Counted from the stretch's first letter, positions 49,320 to 61,560 are shown. The stretch is DNA of 64,000 bases from Vicugna pacos (GCF_048564905.1 NC_133010.1:3031501-3095500); one strand, 5' to 3'. Program-made: numbers and translations. The notes: generated from the sequence alone by a model not told the origin.

Positions 49320-51033
49320 CTGATCCTAAATGAAAAAAATTTCCTTGGCTTCCACAATACACAACCTGCATTGATGTCTAAGCAGAAGAGTGAGGAGGAG
49401 AGAAAACCGAATGTGTGTGGAAGCCATCCTTCACCAACACTGCTGGAAACACAGAACTATGGTGTTGGGGACTGCCCGACCAATATATATAACAGCAGGA
49501 ATAAGCTCTAACTAGGTTTCTGAGAGATAAATGCTTTTAACTTTAAATCTACTCAAGTAAACATACAGAGAAATCATGGTAAGTGCTTGAAGTGTAGCCT
49601 TGCGGTTTAGGTGAGATAAAGGAATGCTTCTATACTTGTTCCATTTTGGAAACACATGTGAGTGGAAGCCAACCTTCACCTATGTTTCTGAGAACTCAGA
49701 GTTTCTCGCCTCGGGGAATTACGGTACTTACATACATAAGTGGAGGCACAAGCTCCAGGTGGCTTTTCCTTTCCAAAGAGCTTTTACTTGAAACCAGCTT
49801 TTAGAATCATGCAGAGAAATCAGAGTTAGTGTTTCTATGTCACTCCACCTTTTATGCTGTATGAAAGAACTCCACACCACATGCCCAATTTTCATATATG
49901 TATGAGTTTGGAAGCCGTCCTTCAACTAGCTAATTGGGAACCCACAGTTTCTGGGTTGGGAAACTACGCTGCATACATATCTATGGGGATGCACTAGTAC
50001 CAAAACGGTTGTTCACTGCAAACCGCATTTACTTGCAACCGGCTCTGAAAAACATACTGAGAAATCAAAGTGTTCCAGTGTCACTTAACCTTCAATGCTG
50101 GATGAAAGAACGCCTCTCCACATGATAACTTCTGACATTTGAATGTGTGTTGGAGCTGTCCTTCACCTAAATTGTTGGAAACCCAGAGTTTCTGGTCTAG
50201 GGGATCTACGCTACTTACATATGTAACAGGAGGCAGTCGCTCCAACGCGGTTTTCCTAAGCAAACCGCTTTAACTTTGAAACCGGCGTTAGTAAACATGC
50301 TGAGAAATCAGAGAATGTGTTTCTACATGTCACTCTGCCTTTTATGCTGGATGAAAGAACACCACTCCACATGCTCTATTTTCAGATCTGTATAAGTGTG
50401 GAGGCCGTCCTTCACCAAGCTTGTTGGGAACCCAGAATTTCTGGACTAGGGAAACAACGCTGCTTTCATATATATGCGGACAAACTAGCACCAACTCACA
50501 TTTCCACTGCAAAATGTTTTTACTTGAAATGGATTTCAGAAACATGCTAAGAAATCAGAGTGAGTGTTTCAGTATGTCACTTAACCTTCAATGGTGGAAG
50601 AAGGAACGCCTCCCAACATGCTCACTTCTGACATCTAAACATGAGTTGGAGCCATTCTTCACATAACTTCTTCGAAAACAAGGGTTTCTGGTCTAGGGGA
50701 ACTTCGCTGCTTACATATCTAAGCAGAGGCTCTCGCTCCAAAGCGGTTTTCCATTGCAAACCGCTCTTCCTTAGAAACTGGCATTAGGAAACCTGCTGAG
50801 AATTCAGAGTGACTATTTCTGTATGTCACTTAACCTTCAATGCTGGATGAAAGAATGCCTCTCCACAAGATCACTTCTGACATTTGAATTTGTGTTGGAG
50901 ACGTCCTTCTCCTAACATGTTGGAAAACCAGAGTTTCTGGAATACGGGAACTACCCAATTTACATATCAAAGCGCAGGAACTCGATTCAAAGCAGTTTAC
51001 CAAAGCAAAGTGATTTTTCTTTGAAACCAGCAT
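49320..51033 (+). repeat. Satellite array, left part, about 7 monomers
   Basis: Head-to-tail monomers with a period of about 246 bp. The landmark 'tgagaaatcagag' recurs near 49,568, 49,815, 50,060, 50,303, 50,550 and 50,799. Each monomer carries in order a 'tgctggatgaaagaa' block, a 'ccgtccttcacctaa' block, a 'tttctggtctaggg' block, a self-complementary AT core and a 'gaaaccgg' block. Two monomer types alternate ('accttcaatgctgg' and 'gccttttatgctgg'), so the true unit is a dimer of about 490 bp. The first monomer is badly decayed, which places the array edge only roughly. Confidence 0.9.
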
Positions 51034-51044
51034 TTCACAGTAAA

Positions 51045-54000
51045 CATAAAAGGCAGAGTGAGATGTACAAACACATTCTCTGATTTCTCAATATGTTTCT
51101 TAAACCCGGTTTCAAGTAAAAGTGGTTTGCAGTAAAAAACTGAGTTCGTGCTAGTACGTCTCCATATATATGAAAGCAGCAAAGTTTTCCTTGGACTGAA
51201 AATCTGGGTTTCCAACAAGCTAGGTGAAAGGCGGCTTCCACACTTCTACATTCCTGAAAATTGAGCATGTGGAGAGGCGTCCTTTCATCCAGCACAAAAG
51301 GCAGAGGGACTTCCAGGCACACATTCTCTGATTTCTGAGCATGTTTCTTACGCCAGTTTCAATGTAAAAGAGGTTTGATCTGGAAAACGAAGTTGGAACG
51401 AGTGCCCCCCCCTTACATATGTAAGTAGCTTAGTTCCCCTATACAAGAAACTCTGGGGTTCCAACAAGTAAGGTGAAGGACGGCTCCAAGAGAAATTCAG
51501 ATGTCAAAAGTGAGCTTGTGGAGAGGCTTCTTTCATCCAGCCTTGAAGGTTAAGTTACATACAGAAACAAGTACTCTGATTTCTCAGCATGTTTCTCAAA
51601 GCCGGTTTCAAGTAAAAGCAGTTTGCAGTGAAAAATCGAGTTCATGCTAGTACATACACATATATTGGAAAGTGCAGTTTACCTTGGACTGAAACACTGG
51701 GTTTCCAAAAAGCTAGGTGAAGAACGGCTTTCACACTCATACAGATCTGATAAATGAGCATGTTGAGAGGCGTTCCTTCATGCAGCATAAAAGGCAGAGA
51801 TATTCTAGACACAAATTCTCTGATTTCTAAGCATGTTTCCTAACGCCTTTTTCAATGTTAAACCAGTTTGCTGTGGAAAACCACTTTAGAGCGAGTGCCT
51901 CCCCTTACATATGTAAGAAGCGTAGTGCCCCTATACAAGAAACTTTGGTTTTCCAACTAGTTAGGTGAAGGACAGCTCCAACACAAATGCAGATATGAGA
52001 AGTGAGCTTGTGAAGAGACGTTCTTTTATCCAGCATTAAAAGTTATGTGACATAGATAAACATTTACTCCGATTTCTCAGCATGCTTCTCAAGGCCAGTT
52101 TCAACTAAAAGCCGTTTGCAGTGTAAAACCGAGGTCATGCTTGTTCGTCCCTATATATATGAAAGTAGCTTAGTTTACCTTAACTGAAACTCAGGGTTTC
52201 CAACAACCTAGGTGAAGTATGGCTTCGAAAATCATACAGCTCTGAAAATTGAGCATGTGGAGATACGTTCTTTCATGCAGCATAAAATGCAGAGGTATTC
52301 TTCACACGCACCCTCTGACTTCTCAGCAGGTTTCTTACCACCGTTTTCAATGTAAAACCGATTTGCTGTGGAAAACCAAGTTGGAGCATGTGCCTCCCGT
52401 TAGATATGTAAGCAGCTTAATTCCTCTATACCAGAAACTATCCGTTTCCAACAAGTTATTTGAAGAACGGCTTCAAAACACATTTAGATATCGGACGTGA
52501 ACTTATGGAGTGGCATTCCTTCATCCAGCATTGAAGGTTAAGGGACATACATAAACAGTTACTCTGATTTCTCAGCATGATTGTCATAGCCGCTTTCAAG
52601 TAAAGGCAGTTTGCAGTGTAAAATCGAGTTCGTACTAGTACGTCCCGATATATATGGAAACAGCGTAGTTTATATTGGGCTGAAACTATGGGTTTCCAAC
52701 AAGATAGGTGAATTATGGCTTCCACACTCATACAGTTATGAAAATTGAGCATGTTCAGAGGAGTTCCTTCATGCAGCATAAAATGCAGAGGTAATATAGA
52801 CACACACTCTCTAAAATTTCAACATGTTTCCTAATGCCGTTTTCAATGTAAAAGCGATTTAGTGTGAAAAACACGTTGGAGCAAGTTCCTCCCCTTAGAT
52901 ATGTAACTAGTGCAGTTCCCCTATAACAGAAAATCTGGTTTTCCAACAAGTTAGGTGAAGGAAGTCTCCAAAACAAATTCAGATGTCAGAAGTAAGCCTG
53001 TGGAGAGGCGTTTTTTCATCCAGCATTGAAGGTTAAGTGATATACAGAAACAAATTCTCTGAGTTGTCAGCACGTTTCTCAAAGCCGGTTTCAAATAAAA
53101 GTGGTTTGCAGTGTAAAACCAAGTCCGTGCTAGTAACTCCCTATATATATGAAAGAAGCGTAGTTTCCATTGGACTGAAACTCTGGGTTTCCAACAAGGT
53201 AGGTAAAGGATGGCTTCAACACTCATTCAGTTCTGAGTATTGAGAATGTGGAGAGACATTCGTTTGTCTAGCATAAAGGTAACGGTTTCCAGTAGAAAAA
53301 CCTACACTGGATTCTCAGTATGTTTCCTAGTGTTGGTTTGAAGTTCATGCAGTTTTCATTGTAAATCCGAGTTGGAAGTAGTACCTCCACATTTCTACAA
53401 ATGTAGTGAATTTACCCACTCATAAAAAACTGTGTTCCCAACAAGCTAGCTGACAGAAGACTTTCACACAACTCAACTCTCAGAATTATGCAAGTGGAGA
53501 GATGTTTGTTCATATAGCATGAAGGGAATGGGTTGCAGTAGAAACACTTGTTCTGGATTCTCAGTATGTTTTCCTAGGGCCGGTTGGAGATTCATGCACT
53601 TCACACTGAAAAACCGAGTTGGAGCTTGAACCTCCCAAAATATATTAATTTCACACAGTTTCGCACAGAAAAGAAACTGTGTGTTCCCAAAAAGCTCTGT
53701 GATTGATACATTTCATACTCATTTAAATGTCAGAATTGAGAATGTGAAGAGACGTTCGATCATTAGCATTAAGGGAATGGGTTGTAGAAACATGTACTCG
53801 GGTTTCTCAGTATGTTTTCAACTGCCGGTTTGAAGTCCATGCAGTTTTCACTGTAAAATCGAGTTGGAACTACTACCACCCCAAATATATGTAAATAGTG
53901 TTGTTTCCAACTGAAAAGAAACATAGTGTTCCCAACAAGCTACAGGAATGACGGCTTTCACACACACTTATTTCTCAGATCTGAGCATGTGGAGAGAAGT

Positions 54001-55390
54001 TCGTTCATCTAGTATAAAGTTAGTGGGTTGCAGTACAAACTCTTACTCTGGTTTTAAAGTATGCTTCCTAGCGTCGGTTTGAATTTCATGCAGTATTCCC
54101 TGTAATACCGTGTTGGAGCAAGAACGTCCCCATATATATGTATGTACTGTTTTTCCAACTGAAAAGAAATTTTATGTTCTCAAGAAGATAGGTGAAATAC
54201 CAATTTGATGCACATTTATCTCTCAAAATTGAGCCTGAGGGGAGGTGATCGACCATCAAATATAATGGGAAAGTTTTGAAGTTGAAACACTTATTCTCGT
54301 TTCTCAGTATGTTTCGTAATGCTGGCTAGAAGTTCATGCAGATTTCATTTTAAATTAAAACTGGAGATAGCACCAAACCTTATAAAAGTATGAAGCGTTT
54401 ATCCAAACAGAAAAGAAACTTACTGTTCCCAAAATGAAACCTGAAAAACGGCTTTCACACAAACACTAACCTATTAGAACTGAGATTGTGGACAGACATT
54501 CGTTCATTTAGAATAAAAGAGATGGTTTGCAGTAGGAACATTTACTCAGCGTTCTCAATTGGTATTCTAGTGTCAGTTTGCAGTTCATGCAGTTTTCACA
54601 GTAAACAGGTATTGGAGATAGAAACTCTAAATATATATACATGCAGTGTATATATCACTGAAAAGAAATTGTGTTACAAAAAAGCAGGTGCAGGATGGTT
54701 TTCACACAAATTATCTTTATGAGCTACTAATGTAGTGAGAAGTTCGTTCATGTAGCACAAAGGGAACGGGTTGCAGAAGAAACACTGACTCAGGACACTA
54801 AGTCTATTTCCAAGTGCCGATCAGAATATCATGCAGTTATCGACATAAAATATTGTTGGAGCTAGAATTTACCAATGTAAATGAATATAGTATAGTTTCC
54901 CAATGAAAAGAATCTTTGATGTATAAACAACATAAGTGAATGGAAAATATTACATACAAAAACATAAAATTGAGCACGTGGAGGGACGTTGGTTCATCTA
55001 GCACAAAGGGAACGGGTTGCAGGAGAAACACTTACTCTGGTTTCTCAGTCTGTTTCCTAGTGCCGGTTTGAAGTGCCTGCCGTTTTCACTGTAAAACCGA
55101 GTTGGAGCTTGTACCTCCCCATATATATGTATGGAGTGGAGTTGGCAACTGAAAAGAAACTTTGTGTTCCCTTCAAGCTAGGTGAAGGACGGCTTTCACA
55201 CACACTTATCTCTCAGAACTGAGCATGTGGAGAGACGTTCGTTCATCCAGCACAAAGGGAACGGGTTGCAGGAGAAACCCTTACTCTGGTTTCTCAGTCT
55301 GTTTCCTAGTGCCGCTTTGAAGTGCCTGCCGTTTTCACTGTAAAACCGAGTTGGAGCTTGTAGCTCCCCATATATATGTACGGAGTGGAG
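51045..55390 (-). repeat. Satellite array, right part, inverted, about 18 monomers
   Basis: The same satellite in opposite orientation ('ctctgatttctcagcatg' repeated about every 246 bp from 51,078). From 51.05 to about 53.28 kb two types alternate: one has an AT core of the form 'catatatatg', the other 'ttacatatgtaa'. From about 53.28 to 54.95 kb the monomers are more diverged and no longer alternate. They share a third form with 'aaagggaacgggttgcag'. The last two (about 54,965-55,390) are nearly identical to each other, and the array stops abruptly inside a monomer. No frame is conserved across monomers, so it is non-coding. I do not know a named family for it. Confidence 0.9.
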
Positions 55391-57355
55391 TTTGCCCTCT
55401 TTCACCCTCATTGGGGCATCATGCACTGACTCCTCTGCTTTCCTGCCTGTCCACGTTCTTCTTACTTCCACTTCCCCACCTTCCTGCTCTGCATCCACAG
55501 TCAGCACTCTCTTTATGACAAACAAAACTCCCTTGACCCTTGATCTTTTCATTTCCTCACCAGGACGACTTCCATCTCTGTTCACCCAGCTCTATTTGTT
55601 CTGAGCCTGCAGGCAGCAGGCTCTCCCAGCACAGATTTCTAAGACTACAAATCAATGCCCAGCATGTTGCCACTGCCAGGCAATCCTCCAGGATTTCTCT
55701 GGTGAGCACATTTCCCCACTTACCACTCAGTGGTGTCAACATTCTCTGCTCTCTGCACACCTCTAACTTTTCCTTTGTCTCTTCCCTGAATCCCAGCAGA
55801 TGGCCTTGCCTCCTGCTTCAGAGAGAATGACATGTTACTGGAAAGGAACTCGCTCACCTGCAGCAAATCTGCTCACCTCACCTTTTATCTGTCCCTCTCC
55901 CACCTGAACTCTAGCTGTAGTTGTTCTTAATTTAGTGAGTTTAGTTGACATATATAGACACAGTTAAAAGCATAGCACACTATAGGCTACCTTCTAGGGC
56001 TTCCTTTTTTAATTTAACATAGAGTGTGTGATTCATCCATTTCATTGCATGTACCTGCAGTTCATTTGTTTTAACTGATCTTAAATATTGTGTGTGTGAA
56101 AATAACACAAGAGAATGGTAAGCCAGGATTCAGGATGCTGGTTACTTCCTGTGAGAGGAGGCCAAGAGCAGGATAGGGAAAGAGGACACAGTATGTCACT
56201 GTCAATATTCCTGTTATGATGCTGGGTGATAGGTTCACAATTGTTTCTTATAATATTAATTTTAATACATAAATACTTCTGACAGGCACGGTGCTCCAGG
56301 TCAGAGCCAGGTGTGCTGAGCTACCCGTCAGCCCTGGGCAGGTCCCTGGGGAGAGCCCTGGGTGATGTCTGTGTCGGAGGCTTGCCCCACTAATTTGTGG
56401 GCAATGGTGGTGGGGACCCCTCCATATCCAGACCCACCTGGAGCCTACGCTGGCCCTCAGAAGAGTGGCACACCAGCCCTTCACTTGGGGAAGGGGCGTT
56501 GGTGTTCTTATTCATCAGCTTCTGTTCAATATGTGGTATCTAGCTCTGCAATGACAGTGACCAGCAGCTAACCCGGCCTGGAAGTGTCAGAGCCCTGCCC
56601 GGCCAGGAAAACTCTTGATTCTGTCCACTCGGCCCTCTACTGCAAGATCAGACTGGGACTCTGTTCAGCTCAGACACCTGGGAGGGAAAAGACATACCCA
56701 GAATGCATGGGCTCCACCTCGGGCAGCAGGACCATTTCCCCAGCTCTCCACATCCCAGCCAGCCAGGTTTGACCTGGGCTGTGGATGTGACCGGCCCCCC
56801 AGGCCTCTGACCTGCTCTTGTTTGAGGCAGAAACCCATCCCCAACATGACTGCTCCACTTCCACCAGCCAGGACTGGGTCGTAGGACTACCTGGGTGGGA
56901 TCTGAGTGGTGGCCTGGCCTGGGCGGGCCTGCCCTGGGCCTCCCTGTGTTACCTTTGGGTCCCTCTGACCAAAAGGCCAGAGTCGCCTTGGGTGAGACCT
57001 GACCCAGTGCCGGCAGCGTTGGTACAGCCCCTCGCTGCGGGTTTTCCGGGGGCTGCGGCCTCGGGATATTGGGATGCAGCAGAACATGCCTCTGTCTCCA
57101 ACCAAGTAAGCTTAGTAGGGACTTCTCTACAGAGTGGGTGCCTGGTGACTTCGGTTCCAAGTTCTGTTGGGCTCTATTGCCAGGGAAGTGAGGTCACTTC
57201 CTGGGATCAACTTACCAAGGCTTCCTCCTGACACAAAGCTCCCCAAGGTCCTTTCGGGGCTGCTGATCCCTCATTTCTCATTCCACGCCATGTCCACACA
57301 CAGTGACACCAACTCAGCCCCCCCATAGTCCTGGGGCTGCCTGGATGCAGCCAGT
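55391..57355. other. Unique sequence right of the satellite
   Basis: Pyrimidine-rich, then GC-rich (56.3-57.2 kb). Several overlapping frames of up to 170 codons exist on both strands at 56.65-57.23 kb, but they shadow one another and look like GC-driven chance frames. No splice-site pair or protein family is recognised. Confidence 0.35.
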
Positions 57356-57359
57356 GTCG

Positions 57360-57480
57360 CAGCTCTGAAGACACAGCTGGGTTCAGACCTGGCTCCCCCC
57401 ACTTAGCAGTGCTATCACCCTGGACAAGTCACATGCCTCTCATGGTCTCCCCAATACCCCTTCAGCACAGTGAGGATCAT
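57360..57480 (+). repeat. MIR fragment
   Basis: 'gctgggttcagacctggctc', 'cacttagcagtgctatcacc' and 'ctggacaagtcacatgcctc' are MIR core blocks. Confidence 0.6.
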
Positions 57481-57984
57481 TCTGGCCCCTGTTTCCTAGA
57501 GAAGCCATCCTGCCTCTAGACCTAGAAACACCTCCTGCATTTGTCACCCCCACGGGCTGGCATCACAGGGAGCTTGTGCACAGACTCAACAAAGGAAGGA
57601 CCCCACAGTGGGCTGGTGGAGCGCAGAGCACATGCCACACAGGCCGGGGTCTGCCCTGGGGTCTGGAGAAAGTAACTTTCCTTGCTTCTTGCTTCCCAGC
57701 TCCCAGTCGTGAGACTGAAATTAAAAACAACTTTGACATCGTCCGCTCTAGCATACAACCGCCTAGGTCATTCTGTCATGTTGACATACAGGCCCAGTGT
57801 CCCATCTCGGCCTCTGTGGTGGGCTGCCCCACAATGGCTTCCTATTTATTGCCTTCTGTTCCCACGCCCTTGTGTGATCTCCACACCCTTCCCTGGAGGG
57901 TGAATGTAATTTGAGACCAGGTGCTTACATGCAGACTGACTTGTGAAAATGTGCGTGAGTTCCACTCATTACCAGCTCCACAGT

Positions 57985-58145
57985 TCTTTCTCTCTGTCTC
58001 TGTCTCTCTGTGCCTCTCTCTCTGTCTTTTCTCTCTCTCTGTTTCTCTGTTTCCCCTGCTTCTCTGTGTTTCAGTCTGTCTCTTTTCCTGTATGTTTGTG
58101 TGTATATATTTATGTGTATATGTGTGTATTTATATGTGTGTATTG
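57985..58145. repeat. (CT)n then (TG)/(TA)n low-complexity tract
   Basis: About 100 bp of TCTCTG words passes into TGTGTATATTTATGTG words. Frames through it read as serine/leucine-rich nonsense. Confidence 0.9.
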
Positions 58146-58939
58146 TTCGGGCCCAGGGCAGGTCACTTCTGAAAATCCCTTGATGACATATTGATTATTT
58201 TGAATTCATATTACTGAAGAAACGTTATCTTTGAAAATTGTGCAAGCACTTTGGTGGGATCTTCTCTAAGGATCAGCACTGCTAGGGAAGGGATGCACCT
58301 GTGGCACTTTGATGTATCCTGCACCTTGTTCTGCCGGAGAGGAGCGTCCATTTGCTCTTCCCTCCAGGGGACCTCCTGGGGCCTCTGCCTGCTCACGTTG
58401 TCACCAGGGCTGGTTGTCACCGGGCTAAAGACCTACCAGTGTGATGGTGGCCAACGCTGTCTCTGCAGTCTGTCCGTCTGCCAGTGTCCTCACCTTACAG
58501 GTCGAGCATCTCTAGCACAAACCAGCCACCTGCAGTGCCTCTCATTGGAACTGCCTGTGTGTGTTTTGTTTCTTTTCGGAACACTGGGCTTCAAGAGGTT
58601 TTTGGACCACAGGGATGTAAAGCTTTTCTCTGAGCTTGGGTCATGAGGAAAGGTTTTTCCAGGCTGTGGTTTGTCTTTCCAGCTGTCTTTCTTGGCTTTT
58701 GTTTTCTGCTTAAGCTTGGTTTTATTTTGCCACAAGAAGAGCTAAGCATCTCCCTTCTGGCTCTGGTTTCACACTTAGAACAGCAGTGCCTACCATGAGA
58801 TTATGCACAGAGTTACTAAAAGGGCTTCATTTGGTACGTCTCATCTTTAATCCATCTGGATTTTCCTCTCAAATTACAAAAATGCTAATCCACGTGGAAA
58901 CAAACAAAAAATTCACCCATCCCTACTTAAGATATGTGG

Positions 58940-59195
58940 GCAGAGAGAAAAAAATCCACCTTTTATATGATTTCATTGATAGGGAACCTCAAGGATAGGT
59001 AAAGACATAGAGAGAGAAAGGGGATTAGGGCTTCTCATGGGATAGGGGTGGTAGGATGTGGGGTGTGCTTTGTATACAAGCTTTTAGTTTGAGGAAGGCA
59101 ATTGCCTAAACCAGTGGTGTTGGTCTCACAGCATTGTGAATGCAGTTAATGCTCCTTGAAATTGCACAATTTAAAATGGGAAAAGGCTAAACTTT
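58940..59195 (+). mobile_element. L1 3' UTR fragment, sense
   Basis: 'tatatgatttcattgatagg', 'ggtaaagacatagagagaga' and the end 'gcacaatttaaaatgggaaa' match the L1M-type 3' end (tgattccatttatatgaa ... ttgtacactttaaaagggt). Confidence 0.65.
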
Positions 59196-59229
59196 ATTCT
59201 TATAAACTTAAAACAAAAATAGAATATGG

Positions 59230-59511
59230 TATAATAGAAAAGAAAAAATCTGACTCCATAGAAGATCTGTTCTTTTGGGTTTAGCCCTGTGCCCTCTTTT
59301 CTAGGCTTAGTCTTGCTAGCTCTGCACTTTTGTAAAACAATGTTGCCTTTAGCCTGAAATATAAAGGAGAGCCTATTTTCAAGGCTCTGATCTTTAAGGA
59401 TATTAACACTTTTGCACTTATATAAAGACAACAATTTGCAGAATAGAAAATAACTTTTGTTTTGTTAAAGGTATTACAGAGGCACTATGACCTGGTCTAC
59501 GTAGACAGCCT
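59230..59511 (+). mobile_element. Partial LTR copy (5' half), inverted partner of the next
   Basis: Begins 'tataatagaaaagaaaaaat' then 'ctgactccat' and shares 'tagtcttgctagctctgcac' and 'ggatattaacacttttgcac' with the reverse complement of 59,650-59,935. Same family as the solo LTR at 7.44 kb. Only about half of the LTR is present. Confidence 0.75.
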
Positions 59512-59521
59512 CAGACCAAGA

Positions 59522-59935
59522 TAATGGCAGACTAATATCTTGGAGAACCATCTTCCCTATGTCAGATTTCAGGCTCCTTTTCTAGTAAATAGTGGAGGGG
59601 CTGTGGTTGGTTGTTGCAAACTTCTTGGTGTAGGATTTCTTCTTGGAATCCTTTGCAGCTGTCCACGTGGGTCAGATAATGGTGTTCCTGTAAAACCTGC
59701 AACAAAACAAACTTTTTCTATTCTGCAACTTGTTATCTTTATAGGAGTGCAAAAGTGTTAATATCCTTAAATGTCAGAGTGTTGAGAATAGGCTCTCCTG
59801 TTTATTTCAGACTAAAGGCAACATTGTTTTACAAAAGGTGCAGAGCTAGCAAGACTAAGACTAGAAAACATGGCAGAGGGTTAAAGGAAAAGGAACAGAT
59901 CCAATATGGAGTCAGATTTGTTCTTCTCTATTACA
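59522..59935 (-). mobile_element. LTR copy on the minus strand, ERV1-like family
   Basis: On the minus strand it begins TGTAATAGAGAAGAACAAAT and runs through the same blocks as the LTR at 7.44-7.98 kb, but stops short of the 3' end of that copy. No retroviral interior is present beside it. Confidence 0.75.
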
Positions 59936-60664
59936 GTGCCTTTTGGTGAGAGCTAAGGGGATGATTCCTGTGTGGGTCTTCTACTGTCCCAGGCTCCAGT
60001 TCTGGCAGGATCCCTGCCAGATTCACCATGACTTTGGACCTGATCTCCCACAGAGAATGTGACAATTATTGTATTAAAATTACCTGTCAAAATCCCTTCA
60101 ATTGCCTGTAAACTATATCACAGCAGGGGATGTCTCATTGGCCAGTCAACTGCCAGTCTCCCCTGATGCAAGGGACCAGCGTCGCGGCGGGCTCCCTGGT
60201 GGCTAGGCCAGTGCACCTTCCTACTATGCTCTCCAGCCTTGGCTTCCTAACTTTGACGCTTTAAAAGCTCCCGTCCCTCTTCCCTCTGGCCTGGTGTGAA
60301 TGAACAAGATCCCTGCACCCACCTGGGCTGAGGCCAGGGCACGCACACAGCCCCATGCACACAGCCCACCATCTGCTGTCTAACCCTGGGCTCAAGTGCA
60401 CCCTCTGAACTCCCCCACTTCAAAGGTCCGCGTGCCCAGTGCCTCCGCCCTAAGGGTCCAGACCACCATCAGGACCATCAAGCACCCAAGGCCCACAGGC
60501 CAGTGGCTGGCAGCCTGGGATCACCCTGACCCATTGGGTCAGTTGAGGCACAGGGTGCGGGGATCAGAGTGCCAGGGCGGGAACTGGAACCGCTTTCAAC
60601 CTAGCCTGCCACGCCCTGTAGCCTCAGACATTAACAATGAATGTGCACACTAGGCTGGATCCCC
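59936..60664. other. Unique GC-richer sequence
   Basis: GC rises steadily. One frame at 60,396-60,653 is open, but its product is not recognised. Confidence 0.35.
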
Positions 60665-61060
60665 CACTGGTGGCATTAGTCATCATTACTGGAGCCCAGA
60701 TATCCCCACCCCAACCACAGGGTGAGGGTTGATGGAGTCAGCTCAGGGTAGGGGTGCACTCAGAGTGAAGGGGATCCCATGGTGAAGGGGTACAGGTTGT
60801 GGGGTGTGGGGCCCGCTGAGAATGGGCCTGACCTGGCTGAGAGGTGAGGGGGACAATTTCAGGATGTTGGGTGTCCTGTGCTGAGGCATGAGGGGTAAGC
60901 TTGTGGGTGTAGGGGCCATAGGTTAGGACCTAGCAGGATGGAGTGTCAGGGCAGGGACCTCGGTGTGAGGAGAAGGAGCCCTGTCTTCAAGGTCTGGTGG
61001 GAGACTAGGCCTGGCCAGGGGTGGGAGGGTAGTAACAGGGAGGGGAAGTTGAGCAGGGGA
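60665..61060 (+). other. G-rich tract (plus strand)
   Basis: About 400 bp with many GGGG and GGTG words and few C-runs. Clusters such as 'ggttgtggggtgtggggccc' could form G-quadruplexes. It leads directly into the CpG island. Confidence 0.5.
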
Positions 61061-61560
61061 AGTGGGGCTGGCGGGGTGTGGCCTGGCCCAGGGCAGTCGT
61101 GGTTCTAGTTCAGTGCCAGGACCCAGTCGGTGGCAGGGTGAAGGCTCTGGGGATGGAGACCCGGCGGGACGAGCAGGAGGGGCCCCACCTGGCTCCTCCC
61201 GGCCCCAGTGGCCAGGTCCGATAAAGCAGGAGACCCACCCGAGCAGTTTGCGCTGCGGACGGGAGGAGGAGGGCCGCGCACGTGTAGACGGACAGACACG
61301 CGGACGTCGGAACCCGCCGAGAATGCGTGGAAGCTGGCGGCAGCCGGTTGCTCCTGGACCAGCTCCTGGAAGAGGAACACGGCCTGGGGTCTTGGCCGCC
61401 GCTTGCCCGTGGCTCGCCTGCCACTGCCGGGCAGTTATGGGGGCGCTGGTGGGGGCGCGCTTCTCGGGGAGCCGGCGGGCGACGCCTGAGCTGTGCGGCT
61501 GGGGAGGCGCCCAGTGAGGGGTGCGGAGGTGAGATCCCGGCCGTGCGGCCAGTTAGGACC
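61060..61560. promoter_or_regulatory. CpG island
   Basis: Dense CpG dinucleotides ('gggccgcgcacgtgtagacg', 'acacgcggacgtcggaaccc', 'gccggcgggcgacgcctgag') in a window that is otherwise CpG-poor. Islands of this kind usually mark promoters. A donor-like GGAG|GTGAGA at about 61,530 on the plus strand would fit a first exon ending there. No protein is recognised in the open frames (61,062-61,517 and others), so direction and gene remain unknown. It could instead belong to the adjoining GC-rich repeat. Confidence 0.55.

Noticed and set aside
50317-53226. Many short, similar open frames inside the satellite
   Set aside because: They recur because the DNA repeats. Their frames shift between monomers and no reading is conserved, so they are not a gene family.
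49320-55390. Possibility that the regular array is a CRISPR
   Set aside because: The period is about 246 bp with whole-monomer similarity and no unique spacers, in a mammalian genome. It is a satellite.
56648-57231. Overlapping frames of up to 170 codons on both strands
   Set aside because: They shadow each other in GC-rich sequence, lack splice sites and have low-complexity, proline/glycine-rich products.
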